5,795 bases of DNA, from NCBI GenBank assembly GCA_945873875.1, contig CAMCER010000056.1, forward strand, positions 1 to 5,795, written 5' to 3'. The notes beneath the pieces were generated by a model. The model was not told the origin of the DNA, did not search any database, and worked only from the letters and a program-made list of their open reading frames with translations. Numbering within the stretch: position 1 is the first letter of the stretch; each line of letters starts with the position of its first letter. This stretch comes from an uncultured Clostridia bacterium. GTDB taxonomy: Bacteria; Bacillota_A; Clostridia; Peptostreptococcales; Anaerovoracaceae. A program made the translations under genes and the position numbers. This document shows positions 1 through 5,729 of the stretch, piece after piece.

Positions 1-912
1 GCCTGCCGGGTCTCTACTGTGGCGGTATTTGGAGTAAAAGTCTACCAGATTGGTGACTATCTGGCCTTCGAAGTCCTGAGCCAGAGCCTCAAGAGTCTTA
101 TCCTCTCCGTCCAGGTTGCGTACAGTGTGCACGGATTCTGATATGCCTTTGCCGTTGAATATATCGCTTATCTTTCCAACTGCGTATACCTTTTTGCCCG
201 CCTTCTGGATGTTGTCCAGGATGGTGTCCGCAGGCGGCGTGACTGTGTAGTCTTTTCTGTCCGATGTGCGGACCCTCCTGCCGTTTTCTTTTATATACGG
301 CCTTGCTATTACTCTGCAGCATGCCACATCGCCTGTCAGCATCTTCCTTGCAGTCTCACAGATATGATAAAGCTCCTCAAGAGGTATCACATCAGTGCAT
401 GCCGCTATCTGGAACACGCTGTCTGCTGAAGTATATATGATAGGACTTCCTGTAGCTTCATGCTCATCTCCCAGCTCCTCGATGATCTCAGTGCCTGAAG
501 CAGGATAATTGCACAGCACTTTCCGTCCTATGGCTTCTTCAAATTCTCTGATGAACTTCTCCGGAAAACCCTTGGGATATGTCTTGAAAGGTATCTCAGT
601 CTTCAGACCTGCCAGTTCCCAGTGCCCCGTAGTAGTATCTTTTCCTGATGATACTTCTGCCAGTCTGCAGAAAGAGCCTTCAGGCTTCTCCACTGCGAAT
701 CTTCCTCCCGCAGCTCCTTTTATATTGCCGAAGCCCAGAGCTGATAGTTCGGGTATCTTAAGGTCAGGACAGTTGTCTGCGATATGTCCGAAGGTATCTG
801 TCCCCTCATCAGTCTTTTCCCCGTTGACGTACTTTCCTGCATCAGGAAGGGCCCCTATGCCCAGACTGTCAAGGACTATTATCGTAACTCTCTTTCTATC
901 TTCACGTGCCAA
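1..912 (-). CDS. deoB: Phosphopentomutase DeoB, C-terminus cut by the window edge
   Basis: Cytosolic alkaline-phosphatase-superfamily enzyme that interconverts (deoxy)ribose 1-phosphate and 5-phosphate, linking nucleoside breakdown to the pentose phosphate pathway. The reading frame is open for 304 residues and runs off position 1; the family is about 390-400 residues, so roughly the last 90 are missing, including the expected later metal-binding DHG and HTRE-type motifs. Visible motifs: VLDSLGIGALPDA (residues 13-25, with D15 matching the Asp13 metal ligand of the Bacillus cereus enzyme), GKDTTTGHWEL (90-100, T93 matching the phosphorylated Thr85), TSADSVFQIA in the middle, GKISDIFNGKGI, and NLVDFYSKYRH near the edge. 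The start is TTG at 912-910, chosen because AAGGAG (925-920) sits 7 nt upstream and the protein then aligns with the family N-terminus; no in-frame ATG fits. It follows the phosphoesterase gene by 34 nt. Oddity: the expected Asp of the DFD motif reads Tyr (Y293). Identity is secure; activity is less certain. Confidence 0.95.
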   Translation of the reverse strand, partial: MAREDRKRVTIIVLDSLGIGALPDAGKYVNGEKTDEGTDTFGHIADNCPDLKIPELSALGFGNIKGAAGGRFAVEKPEGSFCRLAEVSSGKDTTTGHWELAGLKTEIPFKTYPKGFPEKFIREFEEAIGRKVLCNYPASGTEIIEELGDEHEATGSPIIYTSADSVFQIAACTDVIPLEELYHICETARKMLTGDVACCRVIARPYIKENGRRVRTSDRKDYTVTPPADTILDNIQKAGKKVYAVGKISDIFNGKGISESVHTVRNLDGEDKTLEALAQDFEGQIVTNLVDFYSKYRHSRDPAG

Positions 913-919
913 TTCTGTT

Positions 920-925
920 CTCCTT
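920..925 (-). promoter_or_regulatory. Ribosome binding site that fixes the TTG start of deoB
   Basis: Read on the minus strand this is AAGGAG, 7 nt before a TTG codon at 912-910. The strong match and ideal spacing support a non-ATG start for deoB, which agrees with the expected N-terminus of the family. Confidence 0.8.
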
Positions 926-946
926 TCTCAGTATCCTCAGGGATGT

Positions 947-1666
947 TTATATCAGTTTCACGAGTCTGCATCCGGTGCTGTCTGCTGACACCAGCGTGTA
1001 CTGCACGCCGTTGAGCATGCCCTGCAGTCCTCTCTTGTAATTGTCTTTTCCGTGGAGATGACCGTAGACCACTTTTGAGACGCCCGATGATGCGAATATC
1101 CTGGTGAAGTCAGACTGCTGGAGTTTGTCATTAGTCGGCGGATAGTGGAGCACCCCGATCATCCTCGGGTTTCCTGCTCCGCACTCTATGGACCGCTCCT
1201 GAGCTGTTGCATCATCGATGGACATCTGAAGTCTCAGTGTCTCTCTCCTGTATATCTTCTCATCTTCCTGGCTGTACGCAGAATCTCCGGGACAGACCCA
1301 TCCTCTGGTACCGCATATATACCAGCCTTCGCAGAAGACAGCGGTATTCTGAACGAAGCGTATAGAATCAAAAAGTCCGTTCATGCGGTTTATGCCGTTC
1401 CACCACAGATCATGATTGCCTTTGAATATCAGTTTCCTGCCCGGAAGAGCGTCTATCCACTCAAGATCTGCCATGGCCTGCTGCAGCTTAAGACCCCAGG
1501 AAACATCTCCCGCGATAATGACGGTATCATGCTCCCCCACGTTCTCAAGCCAGTTTTCTTTTATACGCATCTCGTGGTCTTCCCATTCTTCTCCGAAAAT
1601 GTCCATTGGTTTGTCCACAGTTTCATCGAAAGAAAGGTGAAGATCTCCGATGGCAAAAATGCTCAT
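947..1666 (-). CDS. Calcineurin-like metallophosphoesterase, CT488 type
   Basis: A 239-residue single-domain metallophosphoesterase. The five blocks of the fold are present in order: GDLH (residues 7-10, D8 and H10), GDVSW (53-57, D54), GNHD (83-86), a lone His in LHYPP (H174), and GHLH (202-205). These supply the ligands for a two-metal centre that hydrolyses phosphoester bonds. The N-terminal KPMDIFG block, DLEWI and the GNHDLWW extension resemble the uncharacterised CT488-like phosphoesterase family (named after a Chlamydia protein). No signal peptide or membrane segment is seen, so it should be cytosolic. Its natural substrate is not known and cannot be read from sequence. Its ATG overlaps the rmuC stop by one base (TAATG), with AGAGGA 6 nt upstream inside the end of rmuC, so its translation is probably coupled to rmuC. 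Next to deoB, a nucleotide or sugar phosphate substrate is possible, but this is only inference. Confidence 0.9.
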   Translation of the reverse strand: MSIFAIGDLHLSFDETVDKPMDIFGEEWEDHEMRIKENWLENVGEHDTVIIAGDVSWGLKLQQAMADLEWIDALPGRKLIFKGNHDLWWNGINRMNGLFDSIRFVQNTAVFCEGWYICGTRGWVCPGDSAYSQEDEKIYRRETLRLQMSIDDATAQERSIECGAGNPRMIGVLHYPPTNDKLQQSDFTRIFASSGVSKVVYGHLHGKDNYKRGLQGMLNGVQYTLVSADSTGCRLVKLI

Positions 1667-2937
1667 TACTGTTCCTCTCCGTCATCCGGTCCTTCTATGC
1701 CGAGTATCTCCCTGCTCTCATCAAAATCAAGAGTGCTCACGCTTTTCAGCTTGGAGTTCATCATCCTGGTCCTGGTGCCTACCAGGTGCTCCAGTTCTTT
1801 ATTAGCCTGATTGATCCTCTCCTGAGCTTTAGTCAGGGTCTTTTCGAATTTACCGAATTCTGTCTTCACTGCCGCCAGAGTGTTCCACACTTCTCCGGAA
1901 CGCTTCTGTATGGCAAGGGTCTTGAATCCCATCTGCAGGCTGTTGAGAAGCGCTGCCATGGTAGTAGGCCCTGCTATGTTCACTTTATATTCTCTCTGAA
2001 GGCTCTCCACAAGACCCCGTCTTACCACTTCAGCATAAAGCCCTTCGAAAGGCAGGAACATGATGCCGAAATCAGTGGTGGCAGGCGGCTCTATATATTT
2101 ATCATGTATGTCCTTTGCTGCTTTCTTTACAGCTGCCTCCAGGTTCTTTCCCGCTGCGTCTATAAGCGCTTTATCGCCTGAGTCATAAGCCTCCATCAGG
2201 TGGTTATACGCATCCCCCGGGAACTTGGCGTCTATAGGAAGATACACCGTTCCCTCATCGTCTCCCGGAAGTATCACTGCGAATTCGACGCGTTCAGAGC
2301 CTGATGTGGTCTTCACATTCTCTTCATACTGCTCCGGAGCAAGTATCTGGCTCAGTATAGAGCCCAGCTGGATCTCGCCCAGGATACCTCTGTTCTTCAC
2401 GTTGGAAAGGACCTTCTTCAGATCTCCCACACCTGAAGCCAGGTTCTGCATCTCGCCAAGGCCCTTATATACCTGCTCCAGCCTGTCGCTTACCAGTTTG
2501 AAGGACTGACTGATCCTCTCCTCCAGTGTCTTCTGGAGCTTCTCATCTACAGTGTCTCTCATCTTCTCCAGCTGACGGCTGTTGTCTTCAGTCATGGTCT
2601 TGAGTCTCTCTTCCATGGTCAGCCTGATGTTTTCCAGTTTCTGCTCGTTCTGCATGGCAGTGTCAGTCAGCTGTCTCTGCATGAAATTAAGAGTCTCCTG
2701 TCTGGATTCTCTTATATCATTCTGCAGGTTCTGGCCGGTCTCTTTCACTCTCTTATCCGTCTCAAGGACCTTCTGTTCTGTATCAGATATCCTTATACCT
2801 GTCTCCATGATCTGACGGTCTAAAAGCTCCTCCACAGAGCTGGTGTCTGATGCCTTTTTCACTGCAGCGATCTGTATAAGACAAATGATCGCCACTATCA
2901 CTGCAGCCACCGCTGCTATACACGTGATATATATCAT
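1666..2937 (-). CDS. rmuC: RmuC family membrane-anchored DNA recombination protein
   Basis: A 423-residue protein with the standard RmuC layout. Residues 2-22 form an N-terminal hydrophobic anchor followed by a lysine pair, so the rest should face the cytosol. Residues about 35-165 are highly charged and heptad-like, predicted to be a long coiled coil. Residues about 170-375 are the RmuC domain, a PD-(D/E)XK-like nuclease fold, with recognisable blocks NRGILGEIQLGSIL (182-195), LPIDAKFPGDAY (233-244), FGIMFLPFEGLYAEV (290-304) and a V-I-A-GPTT stretch (319-326). A second short helical region and an acidic tail (GPDDGEEQ) end it. In E. coli, RmuC limits inversions at short inverted repeats; its biochemical reaction is not settled. 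The ATG lies 21 nt after the macro-domain gene; a purine-rich AGGGGG about 8 nt upstream is the likely ribosome binding site, weaker than at neighbouring genes. Length and domain order are normal. Confidence 0.93.
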   Translation of the reverse strand: MIYITCIAAVAAVIVAIICLIQIAAVKKASDTSSVEELLDRQIMETGIRISDTEQKVLETDKRVKETGQNLQNDIRESRQETLNFMQRQLTDTAMQNEQKLENIRLTMEERLKTMTEDNSRQLEKMRDTVDEKLQKTLEERISQSFKLVSDRLEQVYKGLGEMQNLASGVGDLKKVLSNVKNRGILGEIQLGSILSQILAPEQYEENVKTTSGSERVEFAVILPGDDEGTVYLPIDAKFPGDAYNHLMEAYDSGDKALIDAAGKNLEAAVKKAAKDIHDKYIEPPATTDFGIMFLPFEGLYAEVVRRGLVESLQREYKVNIAGPTTMAALLNSLQMGFKTLAIQKRSGEVWNTLAAVKTEFGKFEKTLTKAQERINQANKELEHLVGTRTRMMNSKLKSVSTLDFDESREILGIEGPDDGEEQ

Positions 2938-2958
2938 ATCCTTTTCCCCCTGTTTCCT

Positions 2959-3486
2959 TTATTTCTCCAAAACGCCTTCTTCTTCAGCTATTTTCTCGTA
3001 TCTCTCCGCGTCTTTCCTGCTGTATGCCACCAGGAATACTGTCATCTGGTCCCACATCCCGTTTTCTTCAAGGACCTCTCTGACGGTTCTTACGGCTGTA
3101 TATGCTGCTTCCTCCTTGGGATATCCGTATATCCCTGTGGATATGGCCGGGAATGCCACTGTCTTCAGCCCTTTTTCTATGGCGATCTTCAGGCTGTTTC
3201 TGTATGCGTTTTCAAGGAGCTTTTTCTCTCCCATGTCTCCGCCGTGCCACACCGGGCCTACAGTGTGTATCACATGTTTCGCCGGAAGATCATATCCTCC
3301 TGTGATCTTGGCCTCGCCTGTCTCACAGCCGTTTAATCCTTCACATTCTTTCAGCAGCCCTTTTCCCGCTGCCCTGTGGATGGCGCCATCAACGCCTCCG
3401 CCTCCAAGAAGCGTCCTGTTGGCCGCATTGACTATGGCGTCCACTTTCATAGATGTTATATCTCCCTGGTAAACTTTTATTCCCAT
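2959..3486 (-). CDS. Macro-domain ADP-ribose hydrolase / O-acetyl-ADP-ribose deacetylase, MacroD/YmdB type
   Basis: A 175-residue stand-alone macro domain. Family motifs in order: QGDIT (7-11, D9 expected to contact the adenine), IVNAAN (18-23, N20 and N23 in the ribose pocket), [14 protein letters not shown] (28-41, the catalytic loop with D33), CETGEAKIT (54-62), HVIHTVGP (71-78) and the phosphate-binding loop [12 protein letters not shown] (112-123). This pattern is the MacroD-type, whose members remove mono-ADP-ribose from acidic side chains and deacetylate O-acetyl-ADP-ribose made by sirtuins. It lacks signs of the zinc-containing, sirtuin-linked macro domains and has no fused partner. 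It should be a soluble cytosolic enzyme. The ATG is preceded by AAGGAG with 6-nt spacing; a 53-nt gap separates it from tcdA, the longest gap in the run, and it ends 21 nt before rmuC. No ADP-ribosyl transferase or sirtuin is encoded in the window, so its target is unknown. Confidence 0.93.
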   Translation of the reverse strand: MGIKVYQGDITSMKVDAIVNAANRTLLGGGGVDGAIHRAAGKGLLKECEGLNGCETGEAKITGGYDLPAKHVIHTVGPVWHGGDMGEKKLLENAYRNSLKIAIEKGLKTVAFPAISTGIYGYPKEEAAYTAVRTVREVLEENGMWDQMTVFLVAYSRKDAERYEKIAEEEGVLEK

Positions 3487-3539
3487 GGTCTTCTCCTTTT
3501 ACACTTTCCTTCTGTTTCTTCCCGTATTATTTTATCACG

Positions 3540-4250
3540 TCACAGGTCCTCTTCATCATTAATTATGTCCTTTACCACTTCTGCTGCTATGAGAAGTCCT
3601 GCAGAAGGCGGAACGAACGCTGTGCTCCCGGGAGCGCGATGGTTTCCTTCGATACTTTTTTTCTTCACAGGCGCTTCAGTTGAATACACTGTTTTGACAT
3701 CCTTCATATCTCTTTCCCTCAGCAGTTTTCTCATGGTCTTTGCCAGAGGGCAGACACTGGTTTTAGCGATATCTGCCACGCGAAGCTGCGAAGGATCTGT
3801 CTTGTTCCCTGTTCCCATGCAGGATATGACCGGTATCCCCAGCTTTTTCGCCTGGGTGATGATCTCCACCTTGGCAGTCACTGTATCCACGGCATCCACC
3901 ACGTAGCTGCATCCTGCAAGATCCACCTCATCAGAATTCTCCGGCAGATAGAAGCATTTCTTTTTTATTATATTTATATCCGGATCGATATCCTTAAGCC
4001 GCTCTTCCATCACATCGGCCTTGCTTCTTCCTTTCGTGCTGTGCAGGGCGATGATCTGTCTGTTGATATTGGTCTCATCGATCTCATCATTATCCACTAT
4101 TATCAGTGTGCCTATGCCGCTTCTTGCCAGAGCTTCGCAAACATAGCCTCCCACTCCGCCAAGTCCGAAGACTGCGGCCTTTGCTTTTTTCAGCTTTTCA
4201 ACAGCCTCATCTCCCAGGACAGCGGCTGTCCGCTCATACTGCTTATTCAT
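3540..4250 (-). CDS. tcdA: tRNA threonylcarbamoyladenosine dehydratase (TcdA/YrvM-like E1 family)
   Basis: A 236-residue member of the ThiF/MoeB/HesA E1-like superfamily. It is predicted to use ATP to cyclise t6A at position 37 of ANN-decoding tRNAs into ct6A, tuning codon recognition. Visible features: Rossmann nucleotide loop GLGGVGGYV (29-37), EALARSGIG (39-47), IVDNDEIDETNINRQ (51-65, with the acidic D53/D55 and N63-R64-Q65 ATP contacts), a TKGRSKADVM block (72-81, K77), DAVDTV (119-124), then the TcdA-specific DPSQLRVADIAKT (152-164) and GSTAFVPPSAG (208-218). It has no CxxC zinc pairs and no C-terminal rhodanese domain, which argues against MoeB or ThiF. The length fits YrvM-type Firmicute proteins, which lack the longer tail of the E. 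coli enzyme. The ATG overlaps the end of recX by 8 nt (ATGAATAA) and follows an excellent AGGAGG (4262-4257) at 6-nt spacing, so coupling to recX is likely. Confidence 0.92.
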   Translation of the reverse strand: MNKQYERTAAVLGDEAVEKLKKAKAAVFGLGGVGGYVCEALARSGIGTLIIVDNDEIDETNINRQIIALHSTKGRSKADVMEERLKDIDPDINIIKKKCFYLPENSDEVDLAGCSYVVDAVDTVTAKVEIITQAKKLGIPVISCMGTGNKTDPSQLRVADIAKTSVCPLAKTMRKLLRERDMKDVKTVYSTEAPVKKKSIEGNHRAPGSTAFVPPSAGLLIAAEVVKDIINDEEDL

Positions 4251-4737
4251 ACGTGTCCTCCTGCCGGAGCATATTCAGGTTGTTCAGCACCCAGTAGACT
4301 GTATCTGTGCTGTATCCGTAATATGAGAGCCTTCTGCCTATACGGGCCTTCATTTTTTCATCAGGCTCTTTTCCCGAAAGGACCTTTTCCGCCATTTTCA
4401 TCGCCCGCTGCCTTTCAGTTTCGGAAATGCATATATCTTCAGCCACTCTGTCGATAATATCAGCGGCAATGCCCCATTTCTGCTGCATCTCGCTTCTTAT
4501 ACGGTTAATACCGTGGCCTTTTTTCATGCTTTTTTCCATCGCCACGCGGCAGAATTCCTCGTCATCCAGATAATTGAGATCCTTCATCTGCTGCACAGCC
4601 GGGAATATCTCTTCTTCGGGATATCCCTTCTTCTTCAGATGCTTTATCACTTCTCCTTCTGAACGCATGCAGACGCTTATATATCTTACCGCGGCATCCA
4701 TTATGTCCGGTCTTTCTTTCTCCTCTTTTTTACCCAT
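4243..4737 (-). CDS. recX: RecX family regulator of RecA
   Basis: A 164-residue, nearly all-helical protein with the three tandem three-helix repeats of RecX, which binds in the groove of the RecA filament and modulates strand exchange and SOS induction. Repeat 1 covers about residues 13-56 (AAVRYISVCMRSEGEVIKHL then KGYPEEEI and NYLDD), repeat 2 about 57-105 (DEEFCRVAMEKSMKKGHGINRI then QKWGI), and repeat 3 about 107-155 (RIGRRLSYYGYSTDTVYWVL). The GYPEEEI / LNYLDDEEF / GYSTDTV pattern is characteristic, although the family is poorly conserved in sequence. The N-terminus is short and lysine/glutamate rich. The ATG shares one base with the stop of the upstream phosphopantetheinyl transferase gene (TGATG) and has AAGGAG 5 nt upstream. 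No recA lies in the window, unlike the recA-recX pairs of many bacteria; several Firmicutes also have unlinked recX, so this is not exceptional. Confidence 0.88.
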   Translation of the reverse strand: MGKKEEKERPDIMDAAVRYISVCMRSEGEVIKHLKKKGYPEEEIFPAVQQMKDLNYLDDEEFCRVAMEKSMKKGHGINRIRSEMQQKWGIAADIIDRVAEDICISETERQRAMKMAEKVLSGKEPDEKMKARIGRRLSYYGYSTDTVYWVLNNLNMLRQEDTYE

Positions 4738-5330
4738 CAGAGCTCCTTTATAACTATCTCTTCATCCTTCCACGCCTCAGGCACGCAGCAGGTGCAGATA
4801 TATCCGTCTGCCGCATCTTTTTTTATCAGCACATATCCCCTGTCTTCTGATAAGGCTTTTACATCTTCTGAGAGAAGGCTGTTTCCAATGCCTCTTCCCA
4901 GAGCTTTTCCCAGAGCTTCTTTTTCTGTCCAGAGATCCAGGAATCTTCGGATCCTCTCTTCTTCAGGTCCAGCTGCCATGATGTATCTTTTCTCAGCTTC
5001 ATGAAAGAATCTTTCAGCAAGTTCTTCCGCCCTGCAGCTTTTTATCTTCTGGATATCCACACCGATGGATGCTCCTTCTCCGCTTTCTTTCTTTTCATCT
5101 CCTGATGCTTTCATGAGACAGACCCACAGATCACCGCTGTGGCTCACAGAGAACACTGCCGATCCGTCTGAAAGGTAGGGCTTTCCCCATTCAGTACGCA
5201 AAACCTCCCCGGCCGGATCAGTTTCCGGTCTGCGGGAGGTGTATTCCGCAAGCTTGGCCAGCGATCTTTTTACAAGTCCGCCGGTATTATCTTCTTTTCT
5301 GAGATATCCTCTCTTAACAAACAGATACAT
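4737..5330 (-). CDS. 4'-phosphopantetheinyl transferase, Sfp/AcpT superfamily
   Basis: Predicted to move the 4'-phosphopantetheine arm of coenzyme A onto a conserved Ser of acyl, peptidyl or aryl carrier proteins, in the cytosol. With a start at 5330 it has 197 residues, in two pseudo-repeats like Sfp. Motifs: WGKPYL (48-53), FSVSHSGDLW (60-69), GVDIQ (90-94, D92 as metal ligand), RFFHEAEKRYI (107-117) and the signature WTEKEALGKALG (134-145), with E138 and K142 matching Sfp Glu151 and Lys155. This is the W/KEA-type signature. The frame is also open upstream to TTG 5378-5376, which would add 16 residues and overlap the yerC-like gene by 14 nt; I prefer ATG 5330-5328 because GGAG (5342-5339) sits 8 nt before it, the TTG has no clear ribosome site, and MYLFVKRG suits the usual short N-terminus. 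Oddity: position 94 is Gln where Sfp has the metal-binding Glu109. No carrier protein or synthase gene is nearby, so its target is unknown. Confidence 0.88.
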   Translation of the reverse strand: MYLFVKRGYLRKEDNTGGLVKRSLAKLAEYTSRRPETDPAGEVLRTEWGKPYLSDGSAVFSVSHSGDLWVCLMKASGDEKKESGEGASIGVDIQKIKSCRAEELAERFFHEAEKRYIMAAGPEEERIRRFLDLWTEKEALGKALGRGIGNSLLSEDVKALSEDRGYVLIKKDAADGYICTCCVPEAWKDEEIVIKEL

Positions 5331-5338
5331 GCATGTTT

Positions 5339-5342
5339 CTCC
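5339..5342 (-). promoter_or_regulatory. Ribosome binding site supporting the downstream ATG of the phosphopantetheinyl transferase
   Basis: GGAG on the minus strand, 8 nt before ATG 5330-5328. It lies inside the region that a TTG start at 5378 would make coding. Its presence is the main reason for choosing the shorter protein. Confidence 0.6.
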
Positions 5343-5364
5343 GGTCAGCAGAAATCTGCTCTGA

Positions 5365-5661
5365 TCAGTCTTCCTCAAGTTTTTTCAGAACTTTTTTATA
5401 GCCGTCTGCTCCGTAAAGCAGGCATTTGTTGATCCTGCTTATGGTAGCAGTAGAAGCGTTGGTCTCCTCTTCGATCTCACTGTAGGTCTTCCTGTCGGCC
5501 AGAAGCCTTGCGACCTGCCACCTCTGTGCCATGGCCTGGAGTTCATTGACAGTGCAAAGGTCCTCAAAGAACCTGTAGCATTCTTCCTCTGTCTCCAGCT
5601 GCATCACAGCCTGAAACAGACTGTCTATTTCATCGTTTTTGAATTTTGATTCATACGTCAT
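5365..5661 (-). CDS. YerC/YecD family TrpR-related DNA-binding protein
   Basis: A 98-residue all-helical protein of the YerC/YecD family, related to the Trp repressor fold. Helices at the N-terminus (about residues 9-36) would form the dimer core; LQAMAQRWQVARLL (41-54) precedes a helix-turn-helix of about residues 57-81, where YSEIEEETNAS is the first helix and turn and TATISRINKCLLYG the recognition helix. The closing block GADGYKKVLKKL is typical of the family. Most members have no proven ligand or regulon, so tryptophan binding should not be assumed. Length is normal (about 95-105). The start is ATG 5661-5659, with AAGGGG about 10 nt upstream and a closer GAG; this is a modest ribosome site. 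It is the first gene behind the promoter, so it may control its own operon. It ends 34 nt before the preferred start of the next gene. Confidence 0.93.
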   Translation of the reverse strand: MTYESKFKNDEIDSLFQAVMQLETEEECYRFFEDLCTVNELQAMAQRWQVARLLADRKTYSEIEEETNASTATISRINKCLLYGADGYKKVLKKLEED

Positions 5662-5697
5662 TTGAGCTCAGCCCCTTTCGCTTTAGCACTTTACAGT

Positions 5698-5710
5698 ATG
5701 ATTATATCAT
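5698..5710. repeat. 13-bp palindrome centred on the -10 box
   Basis: ATGAT-TAT-ATCAT is a perfect 5-bp inverted repeat around a 3-bp centre, and it fully covers the TATAAT box. It could be an operator where a bound dimer would block RNA polymerase. Part of the symmetry is a by-product of the AT-rich -10 sequence. Confidence 0.3.
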
Positions 5711-5729
5711 CGAGCATCAAGGCAGTCAA
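5701..5729 (-). promoter_or_regulatory. Sigma-A type promoter of the yerC-to-deoB gene run
   Basis: On the minus strand a -35 TTGACT (5729-5724) is followed by exactly 17 bp (5723-5707) and a perfect -10 TATAAT (5706-5701). The -10 is also preceded by TG plus one base (TGATATAAT), an extended -10. Transcription should start near 5694, giving a leader of about 32 nt before the yerC-like ATG. No other good promoter was seen in the junctions downstream, so this is the best candidate to drive all eight genes. Assignment is by match to consensus only. Confidence 0.85.

Noticed and set aside
98..322. 74-codon minus-strand frame inside deoB
   Set aside because: It is another frame of the same strand as deoB, whose own frame gives an unbroken, family-matching protein over this stretch.
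913..946. Terminator or attenuator hairpin between the phosphoesterase gene and deoB
   Set aside because: Only a short CCTCAGG symmetry and a 5-bp direct repeat are present, with no stable stem followed by a T run.
509..988. 159-codon plus-strand open frame opposite deoB
   Set aside because: It lies antisense to clear DeoB coding sequence, is rich in Ser and Pro as expected from a reversed frame, and matches no family I recognise.
1145..1810. 221-codon plus-strand open frame across the phosphoesterase and rmuC end
   Set aside because: It spans two well-conserved minus-strand genes and their junction, with no ribosome site or recognisable domain; a shadow frame.
2843..3472. 209-codon plus-strand open frame with hydrophobic stretches opposite the macro-domain gene
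   Set aside because: The apparent membrane segments come from reading reversed Lys/Glu-rich codons; the minus-strand macro domain is complete and has a good ribosome site.
3487..3539. Possible internal promoter in the 53-nt gap before the macro-domain gene (TAAAAT at 3534-3529)
   Set aside because: The sequence 17 bp upstream is GATGAA, far from TTGACA, and no extended -10 is present; the gap otherwise holds only the ribosome site at 3498-3493.
3376..3906. 176-codon plus-strand open frame opposite tcdA
   Set aside because: Antisense to the conserved TcdA-specific blocks and without its own start signals.
4898..4922. Short tandem direct repeat (CCCAGAGCTT twice)
   Set aside because: It encodes the EALGKALG part of the phosphopantetheinyl transferase signature, so protein constraint explains it.
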